Part shown: piece by piece, positions 43,282-52,079 of the stretch | Layout of the letters: the number at the start of each line of letters is the position of its first letter | Position numbering within the stretch: the first letter of the stretch is position 1 | Source of the DNA: an uncultured Sulfitobacter sp. | GTDB lineage: Bacteria > Pseudomonadota > Alphaproteobacteria > Rhodobacterales > Rhodobacteraceae | NCBI GenBank assembly: GCA_937928635.1 | Contig: CALFWM010000040.1 | Span: 62,001-126,000, forward strand | Reading direction: 5' to 3' | Length of the DNA stretch: 64,000 bases | Position numbers and translations under genes: made by a program | The notes under the pieces: generated by a model | Told to the model about the DNA's origin: nothing | What the model saw: the letters and a program-made list of their open reading frames with translations, nothing else | The model's database searches: none

Positions 43282-44561
43282 CAGGGGGCCTCGTACACAC
43301 AATTTCCGGCGACATATGTCGCGCGGACCTTACCCTGCATTCGCATGCCGTCAAAAGGCGTGTTTAACGATTTGGACTTGAGTGTTGCACGATCCATCAC
43401 AAAAGGCGCATTTGCGTCGAAAATCACCAGATCGGCAGGGGCACCCGCGGCCAGAAGCCCCCCCGGCAGGCCCAGACGTTTGGCCGGGTTCAACGACAAC
43501 GCGCGCCACAGGGTGGCGATGTCCATCAATCCCGCATGCACCAGCCGCATGGCGGCAGGCAGCAGGGTCTCCAGACCAATGGCACCAGAGGCGGCTTCTT
43601 CAAAGGGCAGGCGTTTGCTTTCTTCATCCTGTGGCGTGTGCATGGAACTGATGATGTCGATCAGCCCGCTTGCCACGGCCTCTGCCACGGCCAGACGGTC
43701 ATCTTCGTCCCGCAACGGGGGTTTGAGTTTGAAGAACGTCCGGTAATCCGCCACGTCCAGCGCGTTGAGTGTCAGATGGTGAATGCCAACCCCTGCCGTG
43801 ATGTCCAGCCCGTTGGCCTTGGCGCGTTCCAGTGCGGGCAAGGCGCGGGCGGTGGTGATCTGATCCGCGTGATAGCGCGCACCGGTCATTTCGATCAATG
43901 CGATATCGCGATCCAGCCCCATGCGTTCGGCCATAGGCGAGACGGCGGGCAACCCGCGCAGGGAGGCAAATTTGCCTGAGCTCACGGCAGCGCCCGCGCT
44001 CAGGATCGGTTCCTGCGGATGGGCAATGACCAGCGCACCAAGTGAGCGGGCATAGGTCAAGGCGCGCGAAAACACCTTGGTGTCGGTGATCACGCGGTCA
44101 CAATCGGTAAAGGCGGCGGCGCCTGCATCCATCAGAAAGCCAATTTCGGTCATCTCGCGGCCCGCGCGCTCTTTGGTCAGGGCGGCCATGGGGACCACGT
44201 TCACCGGTGCGGCCTCATTGGCGCGGCGTGTGACAAATTCCAGCGTTTCGGGGCTGTCGATGGCGGGTGTTGTATCGGGCCGGGTGACCATGGTGGTCAC
44301 ACCCCCCGCAGCAGCGGCCAACCCGGCAGAACGATAGCTTTCCTTGTGGCGCTCCCCCGGTTCACAGACCTTGACGCCCAGATCAACAATGCCGGGGGCG
44401 AGGTATTTGCCATTGCAGTCGATCACCCTGGCGCCTTTGGGCGGTGGGGCAAGGTCTGGCGCGACGGCGGAGATTTTGCCCCCGGCAACGGTCAGCGTGC
44501 CGTGCGTTGTGCTGCCCTCTTCGGGGTCAATCAGCAGGGCATTGGTGAAATAGAGCGTCAT
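43281..44561 (-). CDS. Dihydroorotase-like protein lacking catalytic residues (PyrC'/PyrX type)
   Basis: The 426-residue protein has the dihydroorotase fold. The HxH metal motif of PGLxDxHVHLREPG reads PGIVDLGVKVCEPG, with G62 and K64 replacing both histidines and C66 replacing the substrate Arg. The late ATDHAPH motif reads SSMHTPQ, so the catalytic Asp is also lost. Such inactive dihydroorotases (PyrC') act as structural partners of aspartate carbamoyltransferase in pseudomonads. pyrB lies upstream in the same run. A true pyrC is expected elsewhere in the genome. Other roles for an amidohydrolase relic cannot be excluded. Confidence 0.83.
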   Translation of the reverse strand: MTLYFTNALLIDPEEGSTTHGTLTVAGGKISAVAPDLAPPPKGARVIDCNGKYLAPGIVDLGVKVCEPGERHKESYRSAGLAAAAGGVTTMVTRPDTTPAIDSPETLEFVTRRANEAAPVNVVPMAALTKERAGREMTEIGFLMDAGAAAFTDCDRVITDTKVFSRALTYARSLGALVIAHPQEPILSAGAAVSSGKFASLRGLPAVSPMAERMGLDRDIALIEMTGARYHADQITTARALPALERAKANGLDITAGVGIHHLTLNALDVADYRTFFKLKPPLRDEDDRLAVAEAVASGLIDIISSMHTPQDEESKRLPFEEAASGAIGLETLLPAAMRLVHAGLMDIATLWRALSLNPAKRLGLPGGLLAAGAPADLVIFDANAPFVMDRATLKSKSLNTPFDGMRMQGKVRATYVAGNCVYEAP

Positions 44562-44624
44562 GGGGCAAATTCCTGATCAGGCCAGCGGTGTCTTGCCCCA
44601 AATCGGGCGCGGGACCAAGGGGTT

Positions 44625-45062
44625 TTACGCGCGGTCCGGTGCAATGGCGCGGTTCAGCTGTTGTGCAATGCGCGCAGGGTCGGCCAAATACCGCATCATG
44701 ATGCGCTGGCCGGAATAAAGGCGGATCACCACCGCCGTGCCAAAGCGCTGCTTCACAGCGGCGATTTCTGACAGTGGGATCATCGCGCGCCCGTCCACAC
44801 CATCGTGGATTAACTTACCTTCGGTGATTTCCCATCGTTCACTGCGCACCTGCCGCCAGCGGTTGAAATCGTCCATGGCAAGGATCAGCGTCAAGACCAG
44901 CGGCATCAGCACATTGCTCAAAGGAAACAGGTCCCCGCTGCGGGCGATCATCACGCTTGGGATCAGGAAAAACAGGAATGTGAGCGCCCCAAGCACCAAG
45001 GTGCGGCGCACAAACACAGCGCGTTTGGGACCCCAGATCAGGCCATCTGGCGCGACGTCCAT
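44625..45062 (-). CDS. Membrane protein with bacterial PH-like domain
   Basis: The 145-residue protein has two hydrophobic segments (about 20-40 and 48-65) and a C-terminal beta-rich part with WEITEGKLIHDGVDGRAMIPLSEIAAVKQRF, the pattern of bPH2-type domains. It lies two bases after a 32-residue microprotein gene. Function unknown. It may act with the second PH-like protein at 45827-46456. Confidence 0.68.
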   Translation of the reverse strand: MDVAPDGLIWGPKRAVFVRRTLVLGALTFLFFLIPSVMIARSGDLFPLSNVLMPLVLTLILAMDDFNRWRQVRSERWEITEGKLIHDGVDGRAMIPLSEIAAVKQRFGTAVVIRLYSGQRIMMRYLADPARIAQQLNRAIAPDRA

Positions 45063-45063
45063 C

Positions 45064-45162
45064 CTAGGCGATCCAGACCATCAGCCCCACAATGCCAAAG
45101 GCAACCAGGAGCGCAATCATGGCGATGCGGCCGGACATTTTAGGATCTTTGGGTTCTTCCAT
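45064..45162 (-). CDS. 32-residue single-helix membrane microprotein
   Basis: An open frame with AGAGGG just upstream of its ATG encodes a charged N-terminus (MEEPKDPKMSGR) and one helix (IAMIALLVAFGIVGLMVWIA). It fits exactly between two genes on the same strand, with two and nine bases to spare. The layout and ribosome site suggest translation, but no family is known to me. Confidence 0.55.
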   Translation of the reverse strand: MEEPKDPKMSGRIAMIALLVAFGIVGLMVWIA

Positions 45163-45171
45163 GGACCCTCT

Positions 45172-45705
45172 CTAGCGCAGGGCCAGCCACAGGGCCAGTC
45201 CCGCAACCGCGATCAGCGCCAACGCGATGGCAGCACCGCTGCCGCGTTTGGGCGGGGGGGTGGAGGGCGGTAGGTCTGACGTAGGCTGCATTTCCGCGGC
45301 CTCGCTTTGCAGGGCGGTGGGGGTCATGTCTGGCTGTTCTTCACCAAAGGTGCCGATCAGGGTCAGGTTTGCCCCCGGCTCCAAAGTCACGTCACGCCCC
45401 TTGAAAGCGGAAGAAAACAGCAAGAGTACATAGCCCTCCAGCGCATCCAGCCGCGCCTTTGCGTCCTCAAGCTGGTCTGGGGATACGGCGTAGCCTTGCT
45501 CCAGATAACCCGACAGGCCAATCCCTGCGAGATCGGCAACCGGGAACAGCTCTGCGCCGTCTTTGGGGACGTCCTGCCCCAGCAACTCAGCAATCAAATC
45601 GGTCTTGTCCTGCTCCGCCAGCGCTGCACGCAGATTATGCGCAGGGCGGTTGACGGCAAAAACGCGGATCAGGTTGTGCTCGCTGCGCTGGATTTCAAAA
45701 GCCAT
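45172..45705 (-). CDS. Tail-anchored hypothetical protein
   Basis: The 177-residue protein has a soluble N-terminal part (FEIQRSEHNLIRVFAVNRPA), a Pro/Ser-rich spacer near 145-155 and a single C-terminal helix (AAIALALIAVAGLALWLAL). This is a tail-anchored layout. The ATG at 45705 was preferred over one at 45741. No enzyme motif. It sits in the pyrB/pyrC' run, so its presence may reflect co-inheritance only. Confidence 0.7.
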   Translation of the reverse strand: MAFEIQRSEHNLIRVFAVNRPAHNLRAALAEQDKTDLIAELLGQDVPKDGAELFPVADLAGIGLSGYLEQGYAVSPDQLEDAKARLDALEGYVLLLFSSAFKGRDVTLEPGANLTLIGTFGEEQPDMTPTALQSEAAEMQPTSDLPPSTPPPKRGSGAAIALALIAVAGLALWLALR

Positions 45706-45826
45706 AAAAGGATTTGCCTCTATCGGTGCGCGACCCACCAAGGGGCCTTGTCCTGAAAAGATGTGGTATGATTTGGTGCGGTGTCAAAGCCTGCCAAAGG
45801 CCCACATCCAGCGAAATGCGTTCTTA

Positions 45827-46456
45827 TCAGTCGTCCGAAGAGGAAAAGTCATCTGAACGATACCGGGAGGTTTGGGTCATGTCGTAGACCCCTTGGCCCC
45901 TTTGCGTGGGATTTTGTATTTCAGGGGCTTGGGGGGCGTTGTGCTGGATTTCTCTGAGCTTGGCATAGACTTCTCGCCCATTCTCCAATCGCTCAAATCC
46001 AATCTTGCTGACGAAATGCTGCCCTTCGGACCCTTTGTGCTGCTGACTGGCGAACCAGATGTCGGTAAACGCGCCCTCTTCGATCTGGAGCGGTACATTG
46101 GCGTAAATAGGATGGCTGTCCAATATACGCTTGCCGCGTTTGACATGCCCGATAAACGCGCGCCGGGAGGTCAGGGTGTAAAAGGTGTTGCGCCGCTGGT
46201 GTGCTTTCCAAAAGTGAACACCCACGAGGTTGTAGAGTCCGATTCCAAAAAAGAACAGGCCAAACATCCAGAAAGGCCCGGGGGCAGCGGAGGCCATAAC
46301 CATCCAAAAAACCGAAAACCCTGTCCAGAACAGGAAAAAGACCGGAAGGAACGGACTTGACCATTCCAGTTTGACACCCGGCGCTGGCGCGCCTTGCCAA
46401 ATGATCTTTTCGTCATGGTCAAGCAGCCCTTTCCAATGGTCATTTTCTATGCTCAT
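45827..46456 (-). CDS. PH-like membrane protein next to pyrB
   Basis: The 209-residue protein has an N-terminal EKIIWQGAPAPG block, two helices (about 33-55 and 60-80) and a bPH-type segment LTSRRAFIGHVKRGKRILDSHPI near 95-117. A polar tail ends in serines and aspartates. It shares one base with pyrB (TGATG), so it is coupled to it. The family is known for unassigned membrane PH-like domains. The function is open. Confidence 0.75.
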   Translation of the reverse strand: MSIENDHWKGLLDHDEKIIWQGAPAPGVKLEWSSPFLPVFFLFWTGFSVFWMVMASAAPGPFWMFGLFFFGIGLYNLVGVHFWKAHQRRNTFYTLTSRRAFIGHVKRGKRILDSHPIYANVPLQIEEGAFTDIWFASQQHKGSEGQHFVSKIGFERLENGREVYAKLREIQHNAPQAPEIQNPTQRGQGVYDMTQTSRYRSDDFSSSDD

Positions 46457-47403
46457 CAGACCAGCTCCGGTGTGCTGGCGCGCAGGTTTTGCGCCAGCAG
46501 ATCCATCGCCGCCATGCGCACGGCCACGCCCATTTCCACCTGATCCTGAATAACGCTGCGGTGGATGTCATCGGCCAAAGTGCCGTCAATTTCGACCCCG
46601 CGGTTCATCGGGCCGGGGTGCATCACAATCGCGTCGTCTTTTGCGTGGGCCAGTTTGGCCGCGTCCAGCCCGAAGCGATGGTAATATTCACGCTCTGACG
46701 GAATAAACCCACCGTCCATCCGCTCCTTTTGCAGGCGCAGCATCATCACAACATCCACGTCCTTTAACCCTTCTGCCATGTTGTCAAAGACCTCAACGCC
46801 AAATTCATCAATTTGGGCAGGCATAAGGGTGGGCGGGCCAATCAGGCGGATGCGGTTTTCCATTTTGCCCAGCAACATGATGTTGGAGCGTGCCACGCGG
46901 GAATGCGCAATATCACCGCAAATTGCGATGCTTAAGCGGTGCAGCCGACCCTTGGCACGTCGAATGGTAAGGGCATCCAGAAGCGCCTGTGTGGGGTGTT
47001 CGTGACGCCCGTCGCCTGCGTTCAGCACCGCACAGTTCACCTTTTGCGCCAGCAAATCCACCGCGCCGGACTGCGGATGCCGCACCACCAGCAAATCAGG
47101 GTGCATCGCGTTCAGCGTCATCGCCGTATCAATCAGCGTCTCCCCCTTTTTGATCGAACTTGCCTGCATCGCCATGTTCATCACGTCCGCGCCCAGCCGT
47201 TTGCCCGCAATTTCAAAACTGGCCTGCGTGCGGGTCGAATTTTCAAAGAACATGTTGATCTGGGTGAGACCTTTGAGCACGTCAGAATGTTTGTCTGAAC
47301 GGCGGTTCATATCCGCGTAACTGTCCGCCAGATCAAGCACCGTGGTGATTTCGGAGGGGTGTAGCGGCTCAATGCCAAGCAGATGACGGTGAGGAAAGGA
47401 CAT
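46456..47403 (-). CDS. pyrB: Aspartate carbamoyltransferase catalytic subunit
   Basis: The 315-residue enzyme condenses carbamoyl phosphate with aspartate in pyrimidine synthesis. The carbamoyl phosphate motif [13 protein letters not shown] is at about 52-64, the Lys of the 80s loop is in SSIKKGETL, and [12 protein letters not shown] is near 137. There is no pyrI nearby. The degenerate dihydroorotase downstream is the likely structural partner. Length matches the family. Confidence 0.95.
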   Translation of the reverse strand: MSFPHRHLLGIEPLHPSEITTVLDLADSYADMNRRSDKHSDVLKGLTQINMFFENSTRTQASFEIAGKRLGADVMNMAMQASSIKKGETLIDTAMTLNAMHPDLLVVRHPQSGAVDLLAQKVNCAVLNAGDGRHEHPTQALLDALTIRRAKGRLHRLSIAICGDIAHSRVARSNIMLLGKMENRIRLIGPPTLMPAQIDEFGVEVFDNMAEGLKDVDVVMMLRLQKERMDGGFIPSEREYYHRFGLDAAKLAHAKDDAIVMHPGPMNRGVEIDGTLADDIHRSVIQDQVEMGVAVRMAAMDLLAQNLRASTPELV

Positions 47404-47455
47404 GTGGCGCGCCTTTGGTTCGTTTCGCGTGTTATAGGCGCGGGGGTGGGGTGCT

Positions 47456-48139
47456 TCAATGGCGCAGCGGCAGGAATGTGTGGCGTCGGTAAGACCAGCC
47501 GAGCGTTACGCGTGCGCCATTCTGCTCAAAGTGCAGTTTGGGATGGGGGAATTTAGGCATGCTCAGAAACGTCAGGTTCGCAGAGTTTGACAGGCCCGAA
47601 GATGAGATTGTGTAGACCGATGGGGCATGCATGAGGGCAGCAGCGTGGACAATCCTAGGATAATACAGGCTATAGGAAATCAGGGCTACAAGACCGATGG
47701 CCAAGCCACGCAGGGCGGGGTGTCGAAGGGGCCAGACGAATATGGCGATTGCGACAGCCCCACAGTGAGCGAGGAGCATCGAAGTACCCGCCATTATAAC
47801 CGAAAGCAGCAAGAATGTCAGAAATGCCAGAACAAGGCCAATGACAAACCCGACGACAGCATCAATTTCGTTGTGCACGGAAAAATCACATGTTTTGCGA
47901 TGTATCGCCCAACATAGGCGCCCGAAAAAAGGTAGCCCAGATATAATACTCAGGGCACCCAATGTCGCCACGATGACGTCATGGAATATGCTTTGGTCCA
48001 TGAAGTGGACCGGAGGCAGTAAGACCCAAAAGAGAATAACGCCCAGACTATAGAGTAAGATGAGATATCGTACCCAAGACCATGGGAGACATGTCGCAAG
48101 TACCGAGCATAGCAGAAAGAGGAGGATGATAAGCGTCAT
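47456..48139 (-). CDS. Hypothetical polytopic membrane protein
   Basis: The 227-residue protein has about six hydrophobic helices in the first 165 residues and a soluble, aromatic-rich C-terminus ([21 protein letters not shown]). Its codon use looks less GC-biased than that of its neighbours, which could mean recent acquisition. No good ribosome site precedes the ATG, and the family is not recognised. Confidence 0.6.
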   Translation of the reverse strand: MTLIILLFLLCSVLATCLPWSWVRYLILLYSLGVILFWVLLPPVHFMDQSIFHDVIVATLGALSIISGLPFFGRLCWAIHRKTCDFSVHNEIDAVVGFVIGLVLAFLTFLLLSVIMAGTSMLLAHCGAVAIAIFVWPLRHPALRGLAIGLVALISYSLYYPRIVHAAALMHAPSVYTISSSGLSNSANLTFLSMPKFPHPKLHFEQNGARVTLGWSYRRHTFLPLRH

Positions 48140-48239
48140 TTTGTCTGTTTGCTGGAGGAATGTGCATTCTTGCCAGGTGATTTGCGCAGTTTGCGTGCAG
48201 GGGATTTAGCTTCACCACTCGTCCCGCTAGATTGGGGGC

Positions 48240-49013
48240 ATGGAATCGGCAGAATATCATCACGCAAAAGCGTTGCTGGAATGGCAGGTGGAACTGGGCG
48301 CGCTTGACGCGGTGCAGGACACACCGGTTAACCGCTATGACGTGCCCGCTGCTGTGGAAAAGCCAAAGAAGGTCGCGACCCCGGTGGTTGCGGGTATTGT
48401 GGCCCCGGTCAAGGTCGATGCAGTGGCGGAGGCGGAACGTGCAGCGGCAGGCGCTGATACTCTGGATGCCTTGCGGGGTGCCATGGCACGCTTTGAGCAT
48501 TGCGAGCTCAAGAAAGGCGCGCGTAATATGGTGTTTTGTGATGGCATACCCGGTGCGCGCGTGATGCTGGTGGGAGAGGCCCCGGGGCGTGATGAGGACC
48601 GCGAGGGGAGACCATTCGTGGGCCGTGCGGGGCAATTGCTCGACAAGATGCTGAGCACCATCGACATGGGCCGCACCCGCGCCGATGCTCCCGTCTACAT
48701 CACCAATGTGCTGCCCTGGCGTCCGCCGCAAAACCGCGACCCAAAGCCGGATGAGATCGCCATGATGCGCCCGTTTCTGCTGCGCCACATCGCGCTGGCC
48801 AAACCCGAGGTGCTGGTGGTGGTTGGCAATTGGTCCTGTCAGGCCCTGCTGGGCAAGCGAGGGATCACCCGGTTGCGCGGGCAGTGGACCGAGGCCGCCG
48901 GATTGCCCGCCCTGCCCATGTTCCACCCCGCCTATCTGCTGCGCAGCCCCGAGTTCAAACGCGAGGCCTGGGCGGATTTGCTCAGCCTCAAGGCCAAGGT
49001 GCGCGATGGTTGA
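48240..49013 (+). CDS. Uracil-DNA glycosylase family protein lacking Fe-S ligands
   Basis: The 257-residue protein has an alanine-rich N-terminal extension of about 75 residues and then the family 4-type core. Motif A is GEAPGRDEDREGRPFVG near 115, and motif B ends in MFHPAYLLRSP near 230. Canonical family 4 enzymes hold a 4Fe-4S cluster with four cysteines. Here three of the positions read Phe, Trp (PWRPPQNR instead of KCRPP) and Met, leaving only the Cys in EHCELKKG. The fold probably persists without the cluster. It should remove uracil or other deaminated bases, but substrate range is uncertain. Confidence 0.82.
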   Translation: MESAEYHHAKALLEWQVELGALDAVQDTPVNRYDVPAAVEKPKKVATPVVAGIVAPVKVDAVAEAERAAAGADTLDALRGAMARFEHCELKKGARNMVFCDGIPGARVMLVGEAPGRDEDREGRPFVGRAGQLLDKMLSTIDMGRTRADAPVYITNVLPWRPPQNRDPKPDEIAMMRPFLLRHIALAKPEVLVVVGNWSCQALLGKRGITRLRGQWTEAAGLPALPMFHPAYLLRSPEFKREAWADLLSLKAKVRDG

Positions 49014-49620
49014 TCCGCTCACGCTTGCTGCGTTTATCCCGGCTGCCTTGGCGCTGAACCTCACGCCGGGGGCGGATATGATGTTTTGCCTTGGTCAAGG
49101 GGTGCGCTCTGGCCCGCGTGTGGCGGTGGCGGCAAGCGCAGGTATTTCGGTGGGGTCCTTTGTACATGCCACGTTGGCCGCCCTTGGCCTGGGGGCGGTG
49201 ATTGCAACCGTGCCATGGGCCTTTGATGTGATCCGTTGGGTTGGCGTGACCTATCTGCTCTATCTGGCGTGGCAAGCCTTGCGGCGCAAGGCCGCAGCAC
49301 AGGGAGACGCGGCAGCGATGAGCGCACACCATGCATTTTTTGCCGGTTTGATGGTCAATCTGACCAACCCAAAGGTAATCCTCTTTGTCCTCGCCTTTAT
49401 TCCGCAGTTTGTGGACCCTGCTGCCGGGTCGGTGCTGGGGCAATTCTTAATCTTTGGCGCGGTATTGGCCCTTGGCGGGTTTTTTATCAACGGGGGCGTT
49501 GGCGTTTTTGCCGGTGGTCTGGGCCGGCGCATGGTGCGCAGTGGTCGGGTGTTGGGCTGGATCACCAGTGCGATATTTCTGGCCCTCGCGGGCCGTTTGG
49601 CAGTTTTGGAGCGCGCATGA
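49006..49620 (+). CDS. LysE family exporter
   Basis: The 204-residue membrane protein has LysE features: NLTPGADMMFCLGQGVRSGPR at about 17-37 and MVNLTNPKVILFVLAFIPQF near 115. Six helices are visible. The start overlaps the glycosylase gene by eight bases and the stop overlaps moaB (ATGA). It is distinct in sequence from the LysE protein at 41787-42407. Confidence 0.87.
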   Translation: MVDPLTLAAFIPAALALNLTPGADMMFCLGQGVRSGPRVAVAASAGISVGSFVHATLAALGLGAVIATVPWAFDVIRWVGVTYLLYLAWQALRRKAAAQGDAAAMSAHHAFFAGLMVNLTNPKVILFVLAFIPQFVDPAAGSVLGQFLIFGAVLALGGFFINGGVGVFAGGLGRRMVRSGRVLGWITSAIFLALAGRLAVLERA

Positions 49621-50159
49621 GCACAATTGACGAAACCATTGATTTTATTCCCGTACGCATCGCGGTGCTGACCGTGTCGGACACCCGTGATCTGACGCAG
49701 GACCGTTCCGGCGATGTGCTCGTGGGGCGGATTGAAGCGGCAGGCCACGCGGTTGCCGCCCGTCAGATCATCCGCGATGAACGGGCTGATATCGCTGCAC
49801 TATTGCGCAACTGGTGTGCGGATGCAGACATCGACGTGGTGATCAGCGCCGGAGGCACCGGGTTGACCGGCCGTGACGTCACGGTTGAGGCGCACCGCGA
49901 TGTCTACGAAAAGGAAATTGACGCATTCGGCACCATTTTCACCATTGTGTCGATGAACAAGATCGGCACCTCAGCCGTGCAAAGCCGTGCAACTGGCGGG
50001 GTCGCGTTGGGCACCTATTTGTTTGCGTTGCCGGGCTCTCCGGGCGCATGCAAGGATGCCTGGGATGAAATCCTGCTCAAACAGCTCGATTATCGCCACA
50101 GGCCCTGCAATTTTGTCGAGATTATGCCACGTCTGGATGAGCATCTAAAGCGTAAGTGA
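49617..50159 (+). CDS. moaB: Molybdenum cofactor biosynthesis protein B
   Basis: The 180-residue MogA/MoaB-fold protein has the pterin-binding VISAGGTGLTGRDVT near 82-96 and a late LPGSPGACKDAWDEIL. It activates molybdopterin as the adenylated form before Mo insertion. The translational overlap with the LysE gene means a shared transcript. It complements moaD and moaE at 29 kb. Confidence 0.92.
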   Translation: MSTIDETIDFIPVRIAVLTVSDTRDLTQDRSGDVLVGRIEAAGHAVAARQIIRDERADIAALLRNWCADADIDVVISAGGTGLTGRDVTVEAHRDVYEKEIDAFGTIFTIVSMNKIGTSAVQSRATGGVALGTYLFALPGSPGACKDAWDEILLKQLDYRHRPCNFVEIMPRLDEHLKRK

Positions 50160-50184
50160 GGCACGTTTTATGGGCAGTCTCGGA

Positions 50185-50460
50185 TCGGCGCCGGTGTTGG
50201 TGATCAACGAGATTGTCGCGCGCTTTGGTGTCTTGGTGGGGCGTTGCGACTAAGTGGCGTTGAACACTGCTGTCACCGCCGCACCGGGTGATCAATACCT
50301 CTGGGCGCGAACGCTATTCGGTGTCGTTTTTTGAAACCCGCATGTTCTGACAGACATCAAACCGCTGCCGGGGACGGGGCGGGCGCGTTTCGACCTACCG
50401 AACTTTGGCGGGTTCGTGAAAAGTGAGCTGGAAGCGGGGTATGATGCGCATCAAGACGGC
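50185..50460 (+). pseudogene. Decayed 2-oxoglutarate/Fe(II) oxygenase (isopenicillin N synthase family)
   Basis: The 463 bases between moaB and the RND operon contain broken pieces of one protein. From 50282, HRVINTSGRERYSVSFFE (with the family's iron-binding His and RxS/T strand) runs into a stop at 50348-50350. A shift to the next frame continues with PLPGTGRARFDLP and GFVKSELEAGYDAHQDG, open until 50571. Upstream, APVLVINEIVARF matches the strand before the HRV motif, in another frame with a stop. The order and spacing match the C-terminal 100 residues of such oxygenases. No N-terminal part is left, so it is a remnant. Confidence 0.72.
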
Positions 50461-50622
50461 CCGCCTGAGAGCGAAGCAACATCTGGCCCCAAAAAGCGAA
50501 CCATCTGCGACGGAAATTACTTTGTTTCACGTATCAGGTTTGTGACTTGGTATTTTTTGCCGCAGGATTAGGTTATGCTTGCGTTGCAACGGTTTGCACA
50601 ATGCTTTGAATGGGACGTCTGA

Positions 50623-52077
50623 ATGCGGTTTTTGCGTCAGTGCATGATTGGGTTGTTTCTGGCCAGCGTTACGCTGGGCCTGCTGATGATTGCTGTCTCA
50701 ACGGTCGGGGGTGCCTTGCGCGACAGCTGGGCGGAAGAGACCAAAACGCCGCCCGCGCGTGAACGTGTTTTTGCGGTCAACGTGCGCCGGGCCGTGGCGG
50801 AGGATATTCGCCCGGTTCTGGAGACCTTTGGCGAGGTCAAAAGCCGCCGTTTGCTGGAACTGCGCGCCGCCGGGGGCGGACGTGTGATTGAGCTGGCCGA
50901 TGCGTTTCAGGAAGGGGGCCGGGTTGAGGCCGGGCAGGTGCTGGTGCGCCTTGACCCCGTTGACACCCAAGCGGCGCTGGACCGTGCCGCAAGCGACGTG
51001 GCTGATGCCCAGGCCGAGGGGCGTGATGCGGCCCGGGGGCTGGAACTGGCCCGGGATGAACGTGCCGCCGCCGCCGAACAGGCCGAGTTGCGCGAGCGAG
51101 CGCTGGAGCGCCAGCGCGATCTGGCGCAACGGGGCGTGGGCACTGCCACGGCTGTTGAAACCGCCGAACTTGCCGCCTCTGCCGCCCGTCAGGCGGTGCT
51201 GACACGCCGTCAGGCCGTTGCACAGGCCGAGGCGCGTGTTGATCTGGCCACCACACGCCTAGCCCGTGCCGAAATTGCGCAGGCCGAGGCGCAGCGGCGG
51301 CTCACAGATATGACCCTGCGCGCGCCCTTTGACGGCACCTTGTCAGAGACCAACGTGGTGGTGGGCCGGTTGGTGTCAGCCAATGAACGTCTGGCGGACC
51401 TGATTGATCCTGCGGATCTGGAAATCGCTTTTCGCATTTCGACCGCACAATATGCACGATTGCTGAATGAAAATGGTGGGTTGATCAAGGCGGATGTCAC
51501 TGCGGAGCTTGATGTGGCCGGGATGGATATGGTGGCCAAGGGGCGCATCAGCCGAACCTCTGCGGTTGCTGGCGAGGGGGCGACCGGGCGGCTGGTCTTT
51601 GCCGCGCTTAGCGATACTGCCGGGTTTAAGCCTGATGATTTTGTCACGGTGCGGGTTCAGGAACCGATGTTAGAGGGCGTTGTGCGTCTGCCCTCTGCGG
51701 CGGTGGATGCGCGCAACCGCGTGTTGGTGCTGGCCGAGGGGGACCGCCTGCAAAGCGAGGAAGTCACCGTGTTGCGCAGGCAGGGCGACGATGTGCTGGT
51801 GCGCGGCCCCATTATAGGGCGCGAAGTTGTCGAGGCGCGCTCCCCCCTGTTGGGGGAAGGGATTGCTGTGAAACCGCTGCGCAAAGACGCGCCGCAAGCC
51901 TCTAAAGAGCTGGAAATGCTGGAACTTTCCGAAGAGCGCCGGGCCAAGCTGATGGCCTTTGTTGAGGGCAATAAACGTATGCCCGCCGAAGCAAAACAGC
52001 GCGTGCTTGCCCGTCTTGCTGAGCCTCAGGTGCCTGCCAAAATGGTGGCGCGCATCGAAGGCCGGATGGGCGGCTAG
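50623..52077 (+). CDS. RND efflux periplasmic adaptor (membrane fusion protein)
   Basis: The 484-residue adaptor has an N-terminal membrane anchor (about 5-28). A lipoyl-like half (RRLLELRAAGGGRVIELADAFQEGGRV, VLVRLDP) precedes a long coiled-coil hairpin at about 120-215 that is Ala/Glu/Arg-rich. The lipoyl and beta-barrel parts then resume (TLRAPFDGTLSETNVVVGRLV). The C-terminal extension of 60 residues is longer than usual. It links the following RND pump to an outer membrane channel encoded elsewhere. Two bases separate the genes. Confidence 0.9.
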   Translation: MRFLRQCMIGLFLASVTLGLLMIAVSTVGGALRDSWAEETKTPPARERVFAVNVRRAVAEDIRPVLETFGEVKSRRLLELRAAGGGRVIELADAFQEGGRVEAGQVLVRLDPVDTQAALDRAASDVADAQAEGRDAARGLELARDERAAAAEQAELRERALERQRDLAQRGVGTATAVETAELAASAARQAVLTRRQAVAQAEARVDLATTRLARAEIAQAEAQRRLTDMTLRAPFDGTLSETNVVVGRLVSANERLADLIDPADLEIAFRISTAQYARLLNENGGLIKADVTAELDVAGMDMVAKGRISRTSAVAGEGATGRLVFAALSDTAGFKPDDFVTVRVQEPMLEGVVRLPSAAVDARNRVLVLAEGDRLQSEEVTVLRRQGDDVLVRGPIIGREVVEARSPLLGEGIAVKPLRKDAPQASKELEMLELSEERRAKLMAFVEGNKRMPAEAKQRVLARLAEPQVPAKMVARIEGRMGG

Positions 52078-52079
52078 GC

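Noticed and set aside
42619..43746. 375-codon + strand frame opposite plsY and the dihydroorotase-like gene
   Set aside because: It spans two well-supported minus-strand genes and has shadow-like composition.
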